Source: Nonomuraea candida
GTDB taxonomy: Bacteria > Actinomycetota > Actinomycetes > Streptosporangiales > Streptosporangiaceae
Length of the DNA: 64,000 bases
Assembly (NCBI RefSeq): GCF_000725485.1
Contig: NZ_JOAG01000038.1
Location: forward strand, 1 to 64,000
Reading direction: 5' to 3'
Numbering within the stretch: the first letter of the stretch is position 1; each line of letters opens with the position of its first letter. Under the pieces are notes generated by a model, which worked only from the letters and a program-made list of their open reading frames with translations, ran no database searches and had not been told where the DNA came from. This document shows, in pieces, positions 7,842 through 17,900 of the stretch. The position numbers and the translations under genes are program-made.

Positions 7842-8945
7842 ATGACGCAGCCAGTGCGTGTCGCCATCGCAGGACTCGGGTTCGGTTCCGAGTTCGTGCC
7901 GATCTATCAAGCCCATCCGGACGCGGAACTCGTCGCCGTCTGCCAACGGACTGAGGCCGCGCTCCACGAGACAGCCGATCGTTTCGGCGTGCCCGGTCGC
8001 CATACGGATTTCACCGCCATGCTCGACGATCCGGACATCGACGCGGTGCACATCAACACCCCGATTCCGGACCACGCGCATCACACCATAGCCGCGCTCC
8101 GTGCGGGCAAGCATGTCGCCTGCACGGTGCCCATGGCCACGACGCTCGACGAATGCCGGTCGATCGTGGCGGCCGTGCGGGAGTCGGGCAAGAACTACAT
8201 GATGATGGAGACCGTCGTCTATTCCCGTGAGTTCCTGTACGTCAGAGAGCTTTTCGAGAAGGGGACGCTGGGCCGGATTCAGTTCCTGCGCGGAGCACAT
8301 CACCAGGAGATGGCCGGCTGGCCAGGCTACTGGGAGGGTCTTCCGCCCATGCACTACGCCACCCATGCGGTGAGCCCGGTGCTGTCATTGGCCGGTGCGC
8401 TCGCCGAGAGCGTCGTGTGTCTTGGTTCCGGGCGCATCTCTGCGGAACTCACCGCCAAGTACGGCTCGCCGTTCGCGGTGGAGAGCGCGCTGATCACCTT
8501 GCGGGACTCGGCTGTCGGAGCGGAGATCTCCCGTTCGCTGTTCGAGACGGCCCGCGAATACGTGGAAAGTTTCGTCGTCTTCGGAGAGCTCGCTACGTTC
8601 GAGTGGGAACAGACGCAGGGCGCGGGTCACGTCCTGCACGTCGGCGAGGTTCCCAAGCGTGTCGAGATCCCGGACTTCGCTCATCTGCTGCCGCCGGAGA
8701 TCGCGCCGTTCACCACCCGGGGCGTGTATGACGCCGAGAACGAGCACCTCTCGTTCGTCCAGGGGGGTGGGCACGGCGGATCGCACCCGCACCTGGCGGA
8801 TGAGTTCATTCGAAGCATCGTCGAGGAGCGGGCCCCTGCGATTGACGAGGTCACGGCCGCGAACTGGACATCTGTCGGCATCTGCGCCCACGAGTCGGCC
8901 ATGAACGGCGGACTGCGAGTGGCGATCCCGGACTACTCCGGCTGA
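7842..8945 (+). CDS. Gfo/Idh/MocA-family NAD(P)-dependent oxidoreductase
   Basis: A 367-residue oxidoreductase. The ATG at 7842 has a perfect AGGAGG seven bases upstream; an earlier in-frame ATG at 7779 lacks one. The N-terminal Rossmann motif is VRVAIAGLGFGSEF, followed by AVCQRTE, NTPIPDHAHHTIAALRAGKHVACTVPMATT (the family EKP site reads VPM here) and a C-terminal alpha/beta domain with a His-rich segment GGGHGGSHPHLADEFIRSI. Members oxidise or reduce sugars and cyclitols. It heads the transporter operon, so it probably acts on the imported carbohydrate. The VPM instead of EKP means the usual catalytic lysine is absent at that position, which could indicate altered chemistry. Confidence 0.88.
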   Translation: MTQPVRVAIAGLGFGSEFVPIYQAHPDAELVAVCQRTEAALHETADRFGVPGRHTDFTAMLDDPDIDAVHINTPIPDHAHHTIAALRAGKHVACTVPMATTLDECRSIVAAVRESGKNYMMMETVVYSREFLYVRELFEKGTLGRIQFLRGAHHQEMAGWPGYWEGLPPMHYATHAVSPVLSLAGALAESVVCLGSGRISAELTAKYGSPFAVESALITLRDSAVGAEISRSLFETAREYVESFVVFGELATFEWEQTQGAGHVLHVGEVPKRVEIPDFAHLLPPEIAPFTTRGVYDAENEHLSFVQGGGHGGSHPHLADEFIRSIVEERAPAIDEVTAANWTSVGICAHESAMNGGLRVAIPDYSG

Positions 8946-8960
8946 GGAACACGCGCCCGG

Positions 8961-9062
8961 CAGCCACATCTCCGGCAGCCACAACTCTGGCAGCCACATC
9001 GCGCCGGACAGCCACATCGCGCCGGACAGCCACATCGCGCCGGACAGCCACATCGCGCCGAC
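8961..9062. repeat. 18-bp tandem repeat in the gap before livH
   Basis: Four copies of an 18-bp unit (CAGCCACATCGCGCCGGA, last one incomplete) occupy 8991-9062, preceded by two 15-bp degenerate copies starting CAGCCACA at 8961 and 8976. They fill nearly the whole 142-base gap between the oxidoreductase and the transporter. No terminator-like stem is evident, so the operon may read through. Confidence 0.9.
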
Positions 9063-9087
9063 GGGCGCCCAACTCTGGGAGGTGGGG

Positions 9088-10182
9088 ATGACCCCTGCCC
9101 TGATTGATACGGACAGCGCGGCCGTGGAGAGCCGACCGGCTCTGGCCGTGAGCAGGTTTGCGCCGCTGCGCCGGCCTTCGGGCTGGGTCGCCGCCGTCGT
9201 CGCGGTGGCGTTCGCCGCTTGGGTGCTGTTCCTCGCGGACGGCACTCCGGCGGGTCCTGCGGTGGATGACCCGGGCAGGTTCATGGTGACGGTCCTGGAC
9301 GGTGTGACGTTCGCGGGTTTGCTGTTCGTCGCGGCGTCCGGCTTTACGTTGATCTTCGGGTTGATGCGCACCGTGAACATGGTTCACGGGTCGTTGTTCC
9401 TGCTGGCCGCCTACATCGCGATCCGCGTGCAGGAGACGATGGTGGGCCGGTCCCGCAACATCGTCCCGGCCGACGTGGGCGTGCTCGACTGGGTGGTCCC
9501 GCTGCTGGTGGGCGCCGGTGTCGCGGCCGTGCTCGGCCTGCTGGTCCAGCAGGTGTTCCTGCAGTGGAACGAGGGCCAGGAGATGCGACAGACCATGGTG
9601 ACGCTCGCCATCACCGTCGTGCTCGCCGACCAGATGTTGCGTGAGTTCGGCGGGCTGGCGCGGCGGATGGTCTGGCCGGGCGCGGCGACCCACTTCCTGT
9701 CCATCGCGGGGGAGCGTTACCCCACCACCCGGCTCTTCATGCTCGCCCTCGCGGTGCTTGTCGGAGTTCTGCTGTGGCTGTGGCTGACCCGGACGAGCGT
9801 GGGCATGATCATCCGGGCTGGGGTGGATGACCGGCAGATGGTGCGCGGCCTGGGCATCAACATCCGCCGGGTGTTCGCCCTCACCTTCCTCGCCGGCTCG
9901 TTCCTGGCGGGTGTCGGCGGAGTCATGGGCGCGTCGTTCGCCGGGGCGGCCCCTGGGACGGACGGCAGCTGGCTGCTGAACGCGCTCATCGTCGTGATCA
10001 TCGGCGGGCTCGGCTCGCTCAGGGGCGCGGCCGCCGGCTCGCTGTTGTACGGCACGGTGGTCGCCTTCTCGCCCGCCTATCTGCCCAGCCAGTACTCGTA
10101 CTACGCGATCATCATGACCTTCGGTCTCCTGGCGCTCGTGCTGGCGGTGCGTCCCTATGGGCTGTTCGGGAGGCCGGCGTGA
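9088..10182 (+). CDS. Branched-chain-type ABC transporter permease (LivH family)
   Basis: A 364-residue membrane protein with about eight hydrophobic segments and the LivH signatures GFTLIFGLMRTVNMVHG near 90-106, GMIIRAGVDDRQMVRGLGIN near 235-254 and IVVIIGGLGSLRGAAAGSLLYG near 310. The ATG at 9088 has GGGAGG five bases upstream; a GTG at 9082 lies inside that site. It pairs with the overlapping LivM gene. LivHMGFK systems usually move branched-chain amino acids, but some carry other small polar solutes, and the flanking sugar genes suggest a carbohydrate-derived substrate here (inference). Confidence 0.9.
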   Translation: MTPALIDTDSAAVESRPALAVSRFAPLRRPSGWVAAVVAVAFAAWVLFLADGTPAGPAVDDPGRFMVTVLDGVTFAGLLFVAASGFTLIFGLMRTVNMVHGSLFLLAAYIAIRVQETMVGRSRNIVPADVGVLDWVVPLLVGAGVAAVLGLLVQQVFLQWNEGQEMRQTMVTLAITVVLADQMLREFGGLARRMVWPGAATHFLSIAGERYPTTRLFMLALAVLVGVLLWLWLTRTSVGMIIRAGVDDRQMVRGLGINIRRVFALTFLAGSFLAGVGGVMGASFAGAAPGTDGSWLLNALIVVIIGGLGSLRGAAAGSLLYGTVVAFSPAYLPSQYSYYAIIMTFGLLALVLAVRPYGLFGRPA

Positions 10183-11147
10183 AACTGGCCTTCGCCTGCC
10201 TGGTCTTCGGCCTGGCGCTTCTGCCGGCCGTGGCCACGCCGTTCTTCGTCAACTTCGTCATGACCCAGACCCTGATCCTGGGCCTGGCCGCGGCGACCAT
10301 CGTGTTCCTGGCCAAGTACGGCGGCATGATCTCGCTGGCGCAACTGCTGATGGTCGGGATCGCGGGTTTCATGTACGGCAACGCGGCCCTGGACGGCGGC
10401 GCGCGTGGCCTGAACCTCGGCTGGCATCCGTGGGCGGCTGCGGGGTTCGCCATCCTGGTGACGACGCTGGTCGCGTTCGTGCTCGGCGCGATCGCGAGCC
10501 GGTCCACGGGCATCTACTTCCTGATGCTCACCCTGGTCTACGGGGTCATCGGCTACTTCGTGTTCGCCCAGATCGTCGAGATCTCCGGTCCTGGCGGCAT
10601 CACCAGCATCCAGCGGCCGGAACTGCTGGGACCGCCGGTACTGCTCTACTACGCGGGCCTGCTGCTGTCGGTGGCGGCCTACGCCGGGTTCCGCGCCCTC
10701 GGGCGAACGGCGTTCGGGCTCGCGCTTCAAGGGGTCCGCGACGACCCCGTCCGGATGGCGTCGCTGGGATTCAACGTGCCGCTGCACCGCGCGCTGGCCT
10801 TCGCCCTGGCCGGGTTCGTGGCCGGGCTGGCCGGACTGCTGAACGTCTGGTGGAACGGCCAGATCGATCCCGCGTCGATCTCGATCGGGCCGACGCTGAT
10901 CCTGCTGATCATCGCGGTCATCGGCGGCATCTCATCGCTCAAGGGCGCCTGGCTCGGCGCGTTCGTCTACGTCCTGGTGCTCACCTACCTGCGCGACCTG
11001 CCGCTGGTCGACCGTATCGGCCTCACCGAGGCCCGGTTCAACACCGTCATCGGGGTCATCGTCCTCATGATCATGGTCCTCTCGCCCGAGGGCCTGACCG
11101 GGATCGTTCACAAGATCCGGAAGCAGTTCGGAGAAACACGCCCATGA
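10179..11147 (+). CDS. Branched-chain-type ABC transporter permease (LivM family)
   Basis: A 322-residue second permease starting with GTG in a 4-base GTGA overlap with livH, so the two are translationally coupled. LivM signatures are visible: LAKYGGMISLAQLLMVGIAG near 47-66, the cytoplasmic EAA-like loop ALGRTAFGLALQGVRDDPVRMASLGFN near 174-200, and VIGGISSLKGAWLGAFVY near 247. About eight to nine transmembrane segments. It forms the translocation pore with LivH. Confidence 0.9.
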   Translation: MKLAFACLVFGLALLPAVATPFFVNFVMTQTLILGLAAATIVFLAKYGGMISLAQLLMVGIAGFMYGNAALDGGARGLNLGWHPWAAAGFAILVTTLVAFVLGAIASRSTGIYFLMLTLVYGVIGYFVFAQIVEISGPGGITSIQRPELLGPPVLLYYAGLLLSVAAYAGFRALGRTAFGLALQGVRDDPVRMASLGFNVPLHRALAFALAGFVAGLAGLLNVWWNGQIDPASISIGPTLILLIIAVIGGISSLKGAWLGAFVYVLVLTYLRDLPLVDRIGLTEARFNTVIGVIVLMIMVLSPEGLTGIVHKIRKQFGETRP

Positions 11148-12592
11148 GAAGATCGAAAGTTCTAACACTGTTCATGGCCCTGGCGCTGACCGCGGGATGT
11201 GGCGGCGGTGGTAACGCCTCCTCTGGTCTGCCTGCCGACCAGAAGCAGCCCGCAAGCAGTGGATCAAGCACCGGCAACGGGATCCGGCTCGGCATCCTGG
11301 GGCAATGTGAGGGCCCGTTCGGCGGCTTCCACGAGGACGTGGTCGCGGGCACGACGCTGGCGCTGGCACGGTTCGCGGGTGCGAGTCCCAGCTCCAAGAC
11401 CAGCGCGCTGGAGGGATTCAGCGGCGCGAAGGTGGCGGGCACCCCGATCGAGCTCGTCGGCATCGGCTGCGGCGATGACACCGCCGACCGCATCGTGCAA
11501 GAGGTGCGCCGGCTGGTCGAGCAGCTCGGCGCCAATGTGATCATCGGACCGCTCTCCGGTGACGAGGGCATCGCGATCGCCGAGTACGCCAAAGCGCACC
11601 CCGATCTCACGGTGCTGGCCGGCATCTCCGGTTCGCAGGAGCAGACCCTGCACGTCCGGGCGCCGAACTACTTCCGCTTCTACGGCGACGGCGCGATCTG
11701 GAATGCGGGACTCGGCGATCTGCTGCACAACAAGGAGGGCTGGGAGACCGTGGCGGTCATCGCCGACGACTACAGCTTCGGCCACACCTCGGCGGCCGGT
11801 TTCATCGCGGACTTCTGCGCTGTGGGCGGCAAGGTCACCCATCGGGTGTTCCCGCCGCTGGGCACCACAGACTACTCCTCCTACATCGCTCAGCTCCCGA
11901 ACCCCGACGAGGTCGACGGCTACTTCTGGGCCGTCGGCGGGACCGGGACGCAGGCCGCGCTCGAGGCCTTCGTCAACGGCAAGGGCGACCTCACCGGCAA
12001 GCAGCATGCCGGCAACCTGTTCTTCAACCCCGACCTGGCCCAGGCGCTCGGGACCGACATCGCCGGGGCGTACGTGGGCGGTTTCGCCACACTGCCGTCC
12101 GACGTGCGCACCCCGGAGATCGAGGAGTACCTCGCCGCCGCGGACAAGACCTGGGAGAGCATCCCCGGCGCGCTGAGCGGCAACAAGCCGGCCAAGCCGT
12201 CCGTCGCCGCCGCGTTCGGCTTCTTCTACGGCTACTACACGGCCGGTGTGGCGCTGGCCGAGGCGCTGGAAGCGGTCGGCGGCGACATCACCGACGTTCC
12301 CGCGTTCCACAAGGCGATCGCGGGCCTCACCCTCGACCTGCCGTACGGCGACATCAAACTGGACGCGAACCGCAGCGGCATCGTCGACGTCGGCCTGTCG
12401 CGCCTGGTGAACGAGTCCGGGAAGGTCGTCCAGCAGACCGTGGCCATCGTCCCGGGCGTCGACCAGACCTTCGGCGGCACCTTCAGCCCCGACACTCCGT
12501 CGCCTGGCCGCGACTCGCCTGCGTGCGCAAAGCGGGACCTGCCATGGGCAGGCAAGGCCATCACCGTCGTCAACGGCGTCCCGCAGAGGTAG
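11144..12592 (+). CDS. Extracellular substrate-binding lipoprotein of the Liv-type transporter
   Basis: A 482-residue type-1 periplasmic-binding lipoprotein. The signal peptide ends in lipobox LTAGC (Cys19), then a Ser/Gly linker. The fold follows the LivK pattern: IRLGILGQCEGPFGG..EDVVAGTTLAL, VNVIIGPLSGDEG-like segment near 145, GWETVAVIADDYSFG near 200, and a segment with AAFGFFYGYYTAGVALAEAL near 350. It is longer than typical LivK (about 370-400 aa), mainly from insertions and a C-terminal tail containing one Cys. Start ATG overlaps the livM stop (ATGA). It captures the ligand outside the cell; the ligand is not readable from sequence. Confidence 0.88.
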   Translation: MRRSKVLTLFMALALTAGCGGGGNASSGLPADQKQPASSGSSTGNGIRLGILGQCEGPFGGFHEDVVAGTTLALARFAGASPSSKTSALEGFSGAKVAGTPIELVGIGCGDDTADRIVQEVRRLVEQLGANVIIGPLSGDEGIAIAEYAKAHPDLTVLAGISGSQEQTLHVRAPNYFRFYGDGAIWNAGLGDLLHNKEGWETVAVIADDYSFGHTSAAGFIADFCAVGGKVTHRVFPPLGTTDYSSYIAQLPNPDEVDGYFWAVGGTGTQAALEAFVNGKGDLTGKQHAGNLFFNPDLAQALGTDIAGAYVGGFATLPSDVRTPEIEEYLAAADKTWESIPGALSGNKPAKPSVAAAFGFFYGYYTAGVALAEALEAVGGDITDVPAFHKAIAGLTLDLPYGDIKLDANRSGIVDVGLSRLVNESGKVVQQTVAIVPGVDQTFGGTFSPDTPSPGRDSPACAKRDLPWAGKAITVVNGVPQR

Positions 12593-12598
12593 GGCACC

Positions 12599-13345
12599 AT
12601 GACGCCTGTCGTCCAGGTCCACGACGTCACGGTCGCCTTCGGCGGCCTGCACGCTCTGCGCGGTGTCGACCTCGACATCGCGCCGGGCGAGCGACTGGCC
12701 ATCATCGGGCCCAACGGAGCCGGCAAGACCACACTGTTCAACGTCATCGCCGGCGACATCGCACCGACCACCGGCGCGGTGGTCATCAAGGGGCGGGACT
12801 GCACGCACCGGCCATCGCGTCACCGTCCCCGGCTCGGACTGGCGCGAACGTACCAGAAGGCACGTACCTTCTCCGGCCTCACGGTGTGCGAGAACATCTA
12901 CCTCGCGCTCGCCGGTCACCGCGGCCGGCACAGGACGCTGTGGCGGTCCGCGGCCGATCGCCGGATGCGCCAGGAGGCCGCCCAGGTCGCCGGCCAGGTC
13001 TGGCTGTCCGGGCAGCTCGACGTGGTGGCGGGTGAACTCGCCCACGGGCAGCGGCGGCAGCTCGAACTGGCGATGGCCGTTGCCGCCCAGCCGGACGTGA
13101 TGCTGCTGGACGAACCCGCGTCCGGCCTCTCCCGCGGTGAGCGGGAGCGGCTGGTCGAGCTGATCGAATCGCTCGATGAACAGCTGACCCTGCTGCTCAT
13201 CGAGCACGACATGGAGGTCGCGTTCCGTGTCGCCCAGCGGGTCATCGTGATGGCCGACGGCCGGCAGGTCATGGCCGGATCACCCGATCAGGTTCGTGCG
13301 GATCCGCACGTCCATCAGATCTACCTCGGCACGGAGGGGGCATGA
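12599..13345 (+). CDS. ABC transporter ATPase (LivG family)
   Basis: A 248-residue ATPase with Walker A GPNGAGKT (about 38-45), Q-loop region RTYQKARTFSGLTVCENIYLA, signature LAHGQRRQLE (a divergent LSGGQ, near 146), Walker B VMLLDEPASGL and switch His in LLLIEHDMEVAF. LivG proteins usually have a C-terminal extension, reduced here to PHVHQIYLG. Six bases after the binding-protein stop. Confidence 0.9.
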   Translation: MTPVVQVHDVTVAFGGLHALRGVDLDIAPGERLAIIGPNGAGKTTLFNVIAGDIAPTTGAVVIKGRDCTHRPSRHRPRLGLARTYQKARTFSGLTVCENIYLALAGHRGRHRTLWRSAADRRMRQEAAQVAGQVWLSGQLDVVAGELAHGQRRQLELAMAVAAQPDVMLLDEPASGLSRGERERLVELIESLDEQLTLLLIEHDMEVAFRVAQRVIVMADGRQVMAGSPDQVRADPHVHQIYLGTEGA

Positions 13346-14082
13346 CGGCGATTCTCGAGGTACGGGACTTACGCGCCGGTTACGGGGCCTCGGTGATCCT
13401 CGACGGTCTGAGCTTCCGAATGGAGGCCGAGTCCGTCGCCGTCGTCGGGCGCAACGGAATGGGCAAGACAACGCTGTGCGACACCCTGGTCGGATTTCTC
13501 CCGGCTTCGGGCGGCGAAGTCCGGGTGACCGGCCGGAGAGTCGACGGGCTCACTCCCGAGAAAGCCGCCACGACCGGGATCGCCTACGTCCCGCAGGGCC
13601 GCCGGCTCTTCCCCTCTCTCACCGTGGACGAGCACCTCACCATGCTGGCCCGGCGAGCAAGGGGCCGGCGATGGACGCCCGACGCGGTCTACGAGCTGTT
13701 CCCCCGGCTCGCCCAGCGCCGGCGCCAGGGTGGAGCCGAGCTGTCGGGCGGTGAGCAGCAGATGCTCGCCGTCGGCAGGGCTCTGCTGCTGAACACGCCC
13801 CTGATCGTGATGGACGAACCCTCCGAAGGGCTGGCGCCCACGATCGTCGACGTGCTGGTCGATGTCGTTCACCGCCTGGTGTCCGAAGGGGTGGCCGTGC
13901 TCGTCGTCGAGCAGAACCTGAGGGCCGCGGTACGGCTCGCGAACCGGCAGCTCGTCATGGTCTCCGGCCGCCTCGAGGCGGAGTTCACCGGAGAGGAGTT
14001 GCTGGTCCGCCCTGACCTGCAGCGCCAGTATCTCGGCGTCGGCTCCACGGCCGCGCCGTACAAGGATGGAGAGCCGGCATGA
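13342..14082 (+). CDS. ABC transporter ATPase (LivF family)
   Basis: A 246-residue ATPase overlapping livG by ATGA. Walker A GRNGMGKT, the LivF marker YVPQGRRLFPSLTVDEHL, signature LSGGEQQMLAVGRAL, Walker B LIVMDEPSEGLAPTIV and switch VLVVEQN are all intact. It completes a full Liv transporter (two permeases, binding lipoprotein, two ATPases) in one run. Confidence 0.92.
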   Translation: MTAILEVRDLRAGYGASVILDGLSFRMEAESVAVVGRNGMGKTTLCDTLVGFLPASGGEVRVTGRRVDGLTPEKAATTGIAYVPQGRRLFPSLTVDEHLTMLARRARGRRWTPDAVYELFPRLAQRRRQGGAELSGGEQQMLAVGRALLLNTPLIVMDEPSEGLAPTIVDVLVDVVHRLVSEGVAVLVVEQNLRAAVRLANRQLVMVSGRLEAEFTGEELLVRPDLQRQYLGVGSTAAPYKDGEPA

Positions 14083-14972
14083 GGGTGACGAGGGCGCTGG
14101 GCGCCAACACCTGGATCTGGACCTCGCCGCTGACCGACAAGACGCTGGCCGAGCTGGCGCCGAAAATCCGCGCTTGGGGATTCGACGTGATCGAGCTCCC
14201 GGTCGAGAACGTCGGCGACTGGGATCCGGGCCGTACGGCGACGCTGCTCGACTCGCTCGGCCTGTCGGCGACCATCGTGGTCGCCATGGGGCCGGGGCGT
14301 GAGCTGATCGGCGCGGATCGCGAGACGATCACCACGACGCGCGACTACCTGCGGCGTGTCGTCGACATCGCGGCGGCAGTCTCCGCACCGGTGATCGCCG
14401 GTCCGATCTACACGTCGGTCGGCAGGACGTGGCGCATCGGTGAGGCGGAGCGGCGCGGCTGCTACGAGCAGCTTCGCGACAGTCTCGAGCCGGTGGTACG
14501 GCACGCGATGGGCGCCGGTGTCACCGTCGCCGTCGAACCACTCAACCGGTATGAGACCAGCCTCATCAACACCGTCGACCAGGCACTGGAGGCGCTGGAC
14601 GGCCTCCCCGCCGCGGGCTGCGGACTCGGCCTGGACATCTATCACATGAACATCGAGGAACGCAGCATCACCGAGGCCATCCGCAGGGCTGCCGGCCGGA
14701 TCGCGCACGTGCAGGTCTGCGCGAACGACCGCGGTGCGCCAGGCGCCGACCACCTGAACTGGCCCGGCATCATCGCCGCTCTGGACGCGGCCGGCTATCC
14801 GGGCCCGCTCGTGATCGAGTCGTTCACCGGCGACAACGCGACGATCGCGACAGCGGCGTCGATCTGGCGGCCGTTGGCCAAGACACAGGACGCCATCGCC
14901 GTCGACGGGCTCGCCTTCCTCATGGGAGTGGTGGGGCTCACTTCCTCCGGTCCCAGCTCCTCAACGAAATGA
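14079..14972 (+). CDS. Sugar phosphate isomerase/epimerase (D-tagatose/D-psicose 3-epimerase-like)
   Basis: A 297-residue TIM-barrel protein of the AP-endonuclease-2/sugar isomerase superfamily. Start ATG overlaps the livF stop. Metal-ligand and active-site motifs match ketose 3-epimerases: FDVIELPVEN near 30, VTVAVEPLNRYETSLINT near 150 (Glu), GLGLDIYHMNIEE near 185 (Asp, His), HVQVCANDRGAPGADHLNW near 212 and LVIESFTG near 247 (Glu). It would interconvert keto-sugars after uptake, between transport and the Gfo/Idh step. The precise sugar is not determinable. Confidence 0.85.
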   Translation: MRVTRALGANTWIWTSPLTDKTLAELAPKIRAWGFDVIELPVENVGDWDPGRTATLLDSLGLSATIVVAMGPGRELIGADRETITTTRDYLRRVVDIAAAVSAPVIAGPIYTSVGRTWRIGEAERRGCYEQLRDSLEPVVRHAMGAGVTVAVEPLNRYETSLINTVDQALEALDGLPAAGCGLGLDIYHMNIEERSITEAIRRAAGRIAHVQVCANDRGAPGADHLNWPGIIAALDAAGYPGPLVIESFTGDNATIATAASIWRPLAKTQDAIAVDGLAFLMGVVGLTSSGPSSSTK

Positions 14973-17900
14973 CGGTGAGATTCATGCGATTACGGTTCAT
15001 CACGTTCATGGTGGCGACGCTCCTGGCGGTCCTGCTCCCGCCTCCGGCCATCAGCTTCGCGCACCCTCCCGCAGAGGCATACAAGATCCTCTTCTTCCAC
15101 AAGACGACCGGGTTCCGGCACGACTCCATCCCAGCCGCGCTGGCCGCCGTCGAAGAGCTGGGCACGCAACACGGATACACGGTGACGCAGACGCAGGACG
15201 CGTCGATCTTCACCGACGAGGGCCTCGCCGCGTTCAAGGCCATCGTCTTCTTCACCGACGGTGAGAACACCCTGACCACACCCCAGCGGACCGCATTCGA
15301 GCGCTACATCCACCGCGGCGGCGGCTTCGTCGGCCTGCACTCCACGTCCAATACCGACAAGGCGAACTGGCCGTGGTGGCGTGACCTGTTCGGCGGGGCG
15401 TTCTTCGCCAACCATCCGCCCATCCAGTCCGCGACGGTGAAAGTGGACGCGGCGCAGCACCCGGCGACGGCCCATTTCGGCGCCTCGTTCCAGTGGCCCG
15501 GCGACGAGTTCTACAACCTCACCGCCAATCCCCGCGCCGCGGGCGTCAAGGTGTTGCTCACGGTGGACGAATCCACCTACAGCGGCGGGCAGATGGGTGC
15601 CGATCACCCTGTCTCCTGGTGTTCGGCCTTCGACGGCGGCCGGACCTTCTACACCGCGCTCGGCCACTCGGCCAGCCACTACGCCAATCCCGGCTTCCGG
15701 CAGCACATCGGCTGGGCCATCGAGTGGGCCGCCGGCGCGACCGAGGGCGACTGCGGCCAGCCGCGTACGGGCATCCCCACCGCCGCGGCCTTCGAGAAGG
15801 TCGCCCTCGACGACAACACGGCCAACCCGATGAAGCTGGACATCGCCGCCGACGGCCGGGTGTTCTACACCCAGCTGGGCGGCACGCTGAAGATCTACCA
15901 CCCGGACACCCGGCAGGTCACCACCGCCGGTCAGATCCCCGTGTACCGGGGCCAGGAGAACGGCCTGATCGGCATCGCCCTGGATCCGGCGTTCGCCCAG
16001 AACAACCACCTCTACCTCTTCTACAGCGACCCGGCCTCGATGACCGTCGACGGCATCGCCGGCGGAGTCCAGCACGTCTCGCGGTTCACGCTCGACCCGC
16101 TCAGCGAGTCGATCGACATGGACTCAGAAGTGGTGCTGCTGAAGATCCCCCACCAGCGGGTCGAATGCTGCCACAGCGGCGGCCACCTGGACTTCGACGC
16201 GGAGGGCAACCTCTACATCTCCACCGGCGACGACACCAACCCCTTCGCCTCCGGCGGCTTCGGGCCGCTGGACTTCCGGCCGGGCCGCCAGCCCTGGGAC
16301 GCGGCCCGCTCCTCCGGCAACGCCGCCGACCTCCGCGGCAAGATCCTCCGGATCAACCCGCTCGAAGCCGCCACCAGCGGCGACCCTCCCGGCGTCGGCA
16401 GCACCTACACCGTCCCCGATGACAACCTCTTCACCAGCGGCAAGCACGACGGCCTGTTCCCGGGAGGCGTCTATGTCCCGGCCCTGGGCCGGCCGGAAAT
16501 CTACGTCATGGGGCTGCGCAACCCGTTCACCCTGGACGTCGACCAGACATCAGGCACGCTCACCTTCGGGCTGGTCGGCCCGGACGCCAACCCCTCCGGC
16601 GGAGTGGATCCCGATCGCGGCCCGCGGGGCTACGACTACTGGGCCCGCGTGAACGAGGCCGGCAATTACGGCTGGCCGTTCTGCATCGTCAACAGCCAGC
16701 CGTACCGGCACTATGACTTCGCCACCGGCGTAGCCGGCGAGCCGTACGACTGCGCCGGTGGGCCGGTGAACGACTCTCCGAACAACACCGGCATCGACCG
16801 GCTCCCGCCGGTGGAACATCTGCCCACGCTCTACTACCCGTACTGCGCCAGCAACGGCGGATACTCGGCGCCGCCGCCGTACCCGGAGGTTCCGTGCGGT
16901 CCCGTCGACGGCGGGGCCGCCTACGGGACCGGCCGCGCCGCGTACGCCGGCGACACCTACCGCTTCAACCCCCAGGTCACCGCGGACGGCAAGTTTCCCC
17001 AGTTCTTCGACGGCAAGCCGTTCGTCATGGAGTGGGAACGCGACTTCATCGCGACGATGAACCTCGACCAGAACGGCGCATACGTCAAGGGATCGCTCGC
17101 CGAGCAGTTCTACGGCTTCCGCTTCGACCAGAGCCTGCGCCTGCGCAAGCCGCACGACATGGAGTTCGGCCCCGACGGCAACATGTACCTGATCGAATGG
17201 GGCGACGAGTTCAACTTCGGCGGTGGCGGGGTCAACCCCGACTCCGGCCTGTTCCGCATCAGCTACGTCAAGGACGGCCGGACCCCGACCGTTGTCTCGT
17301 CGGCGTCACCGGACAACGGCCAGCCGCCCGTGGAGGTGAGCTTCTCCTCCGAGGGGACCTTCGACGCCGACGGCGACAACCTCACCTTCGCCTGGTCGTT
17401 CGGCGACGGCGCCACCAGCACCCAGCCGAACCCGACCCACACCTACACCAGGGCCGGCGTCTACACCGCGCAACTCGTGGTCACCGACAGCTCGAGCCGC
17501 TCGGCCAGCTCGAACGTCACCATCACCGTCGGCAACACCAAACCGGTGGTCACCATCGACCTGCCTGAGCACGGGCAGGTCTTCGAGTGGGGCGACGACG
17601 TTCCGTTCAGCGTCAAGGTGACCGACGCGGAGGACGGCACCGTCGACTGCGCGGACGTGGTCGTGCAGCAGGGCGTCTACCACGACACCGGGGGAGCGGT
17701 GCACGTGCACCAGGGCCCGTCGCACCAGGGCTGCCAGGGCACCATCCAGACTGACCCGGAGAGCGGACACGAGGGCGCGAACGTCACCACCATCGTCACG
17801 GCGAGCTACACCGATGCCGGTGGCCACCCCGATGCGCAGCCGCTCACCGGAGGCAGCAGTCACCTGCTACGGCCGGCCCAGACGGAGGCCGAGCACTTCG

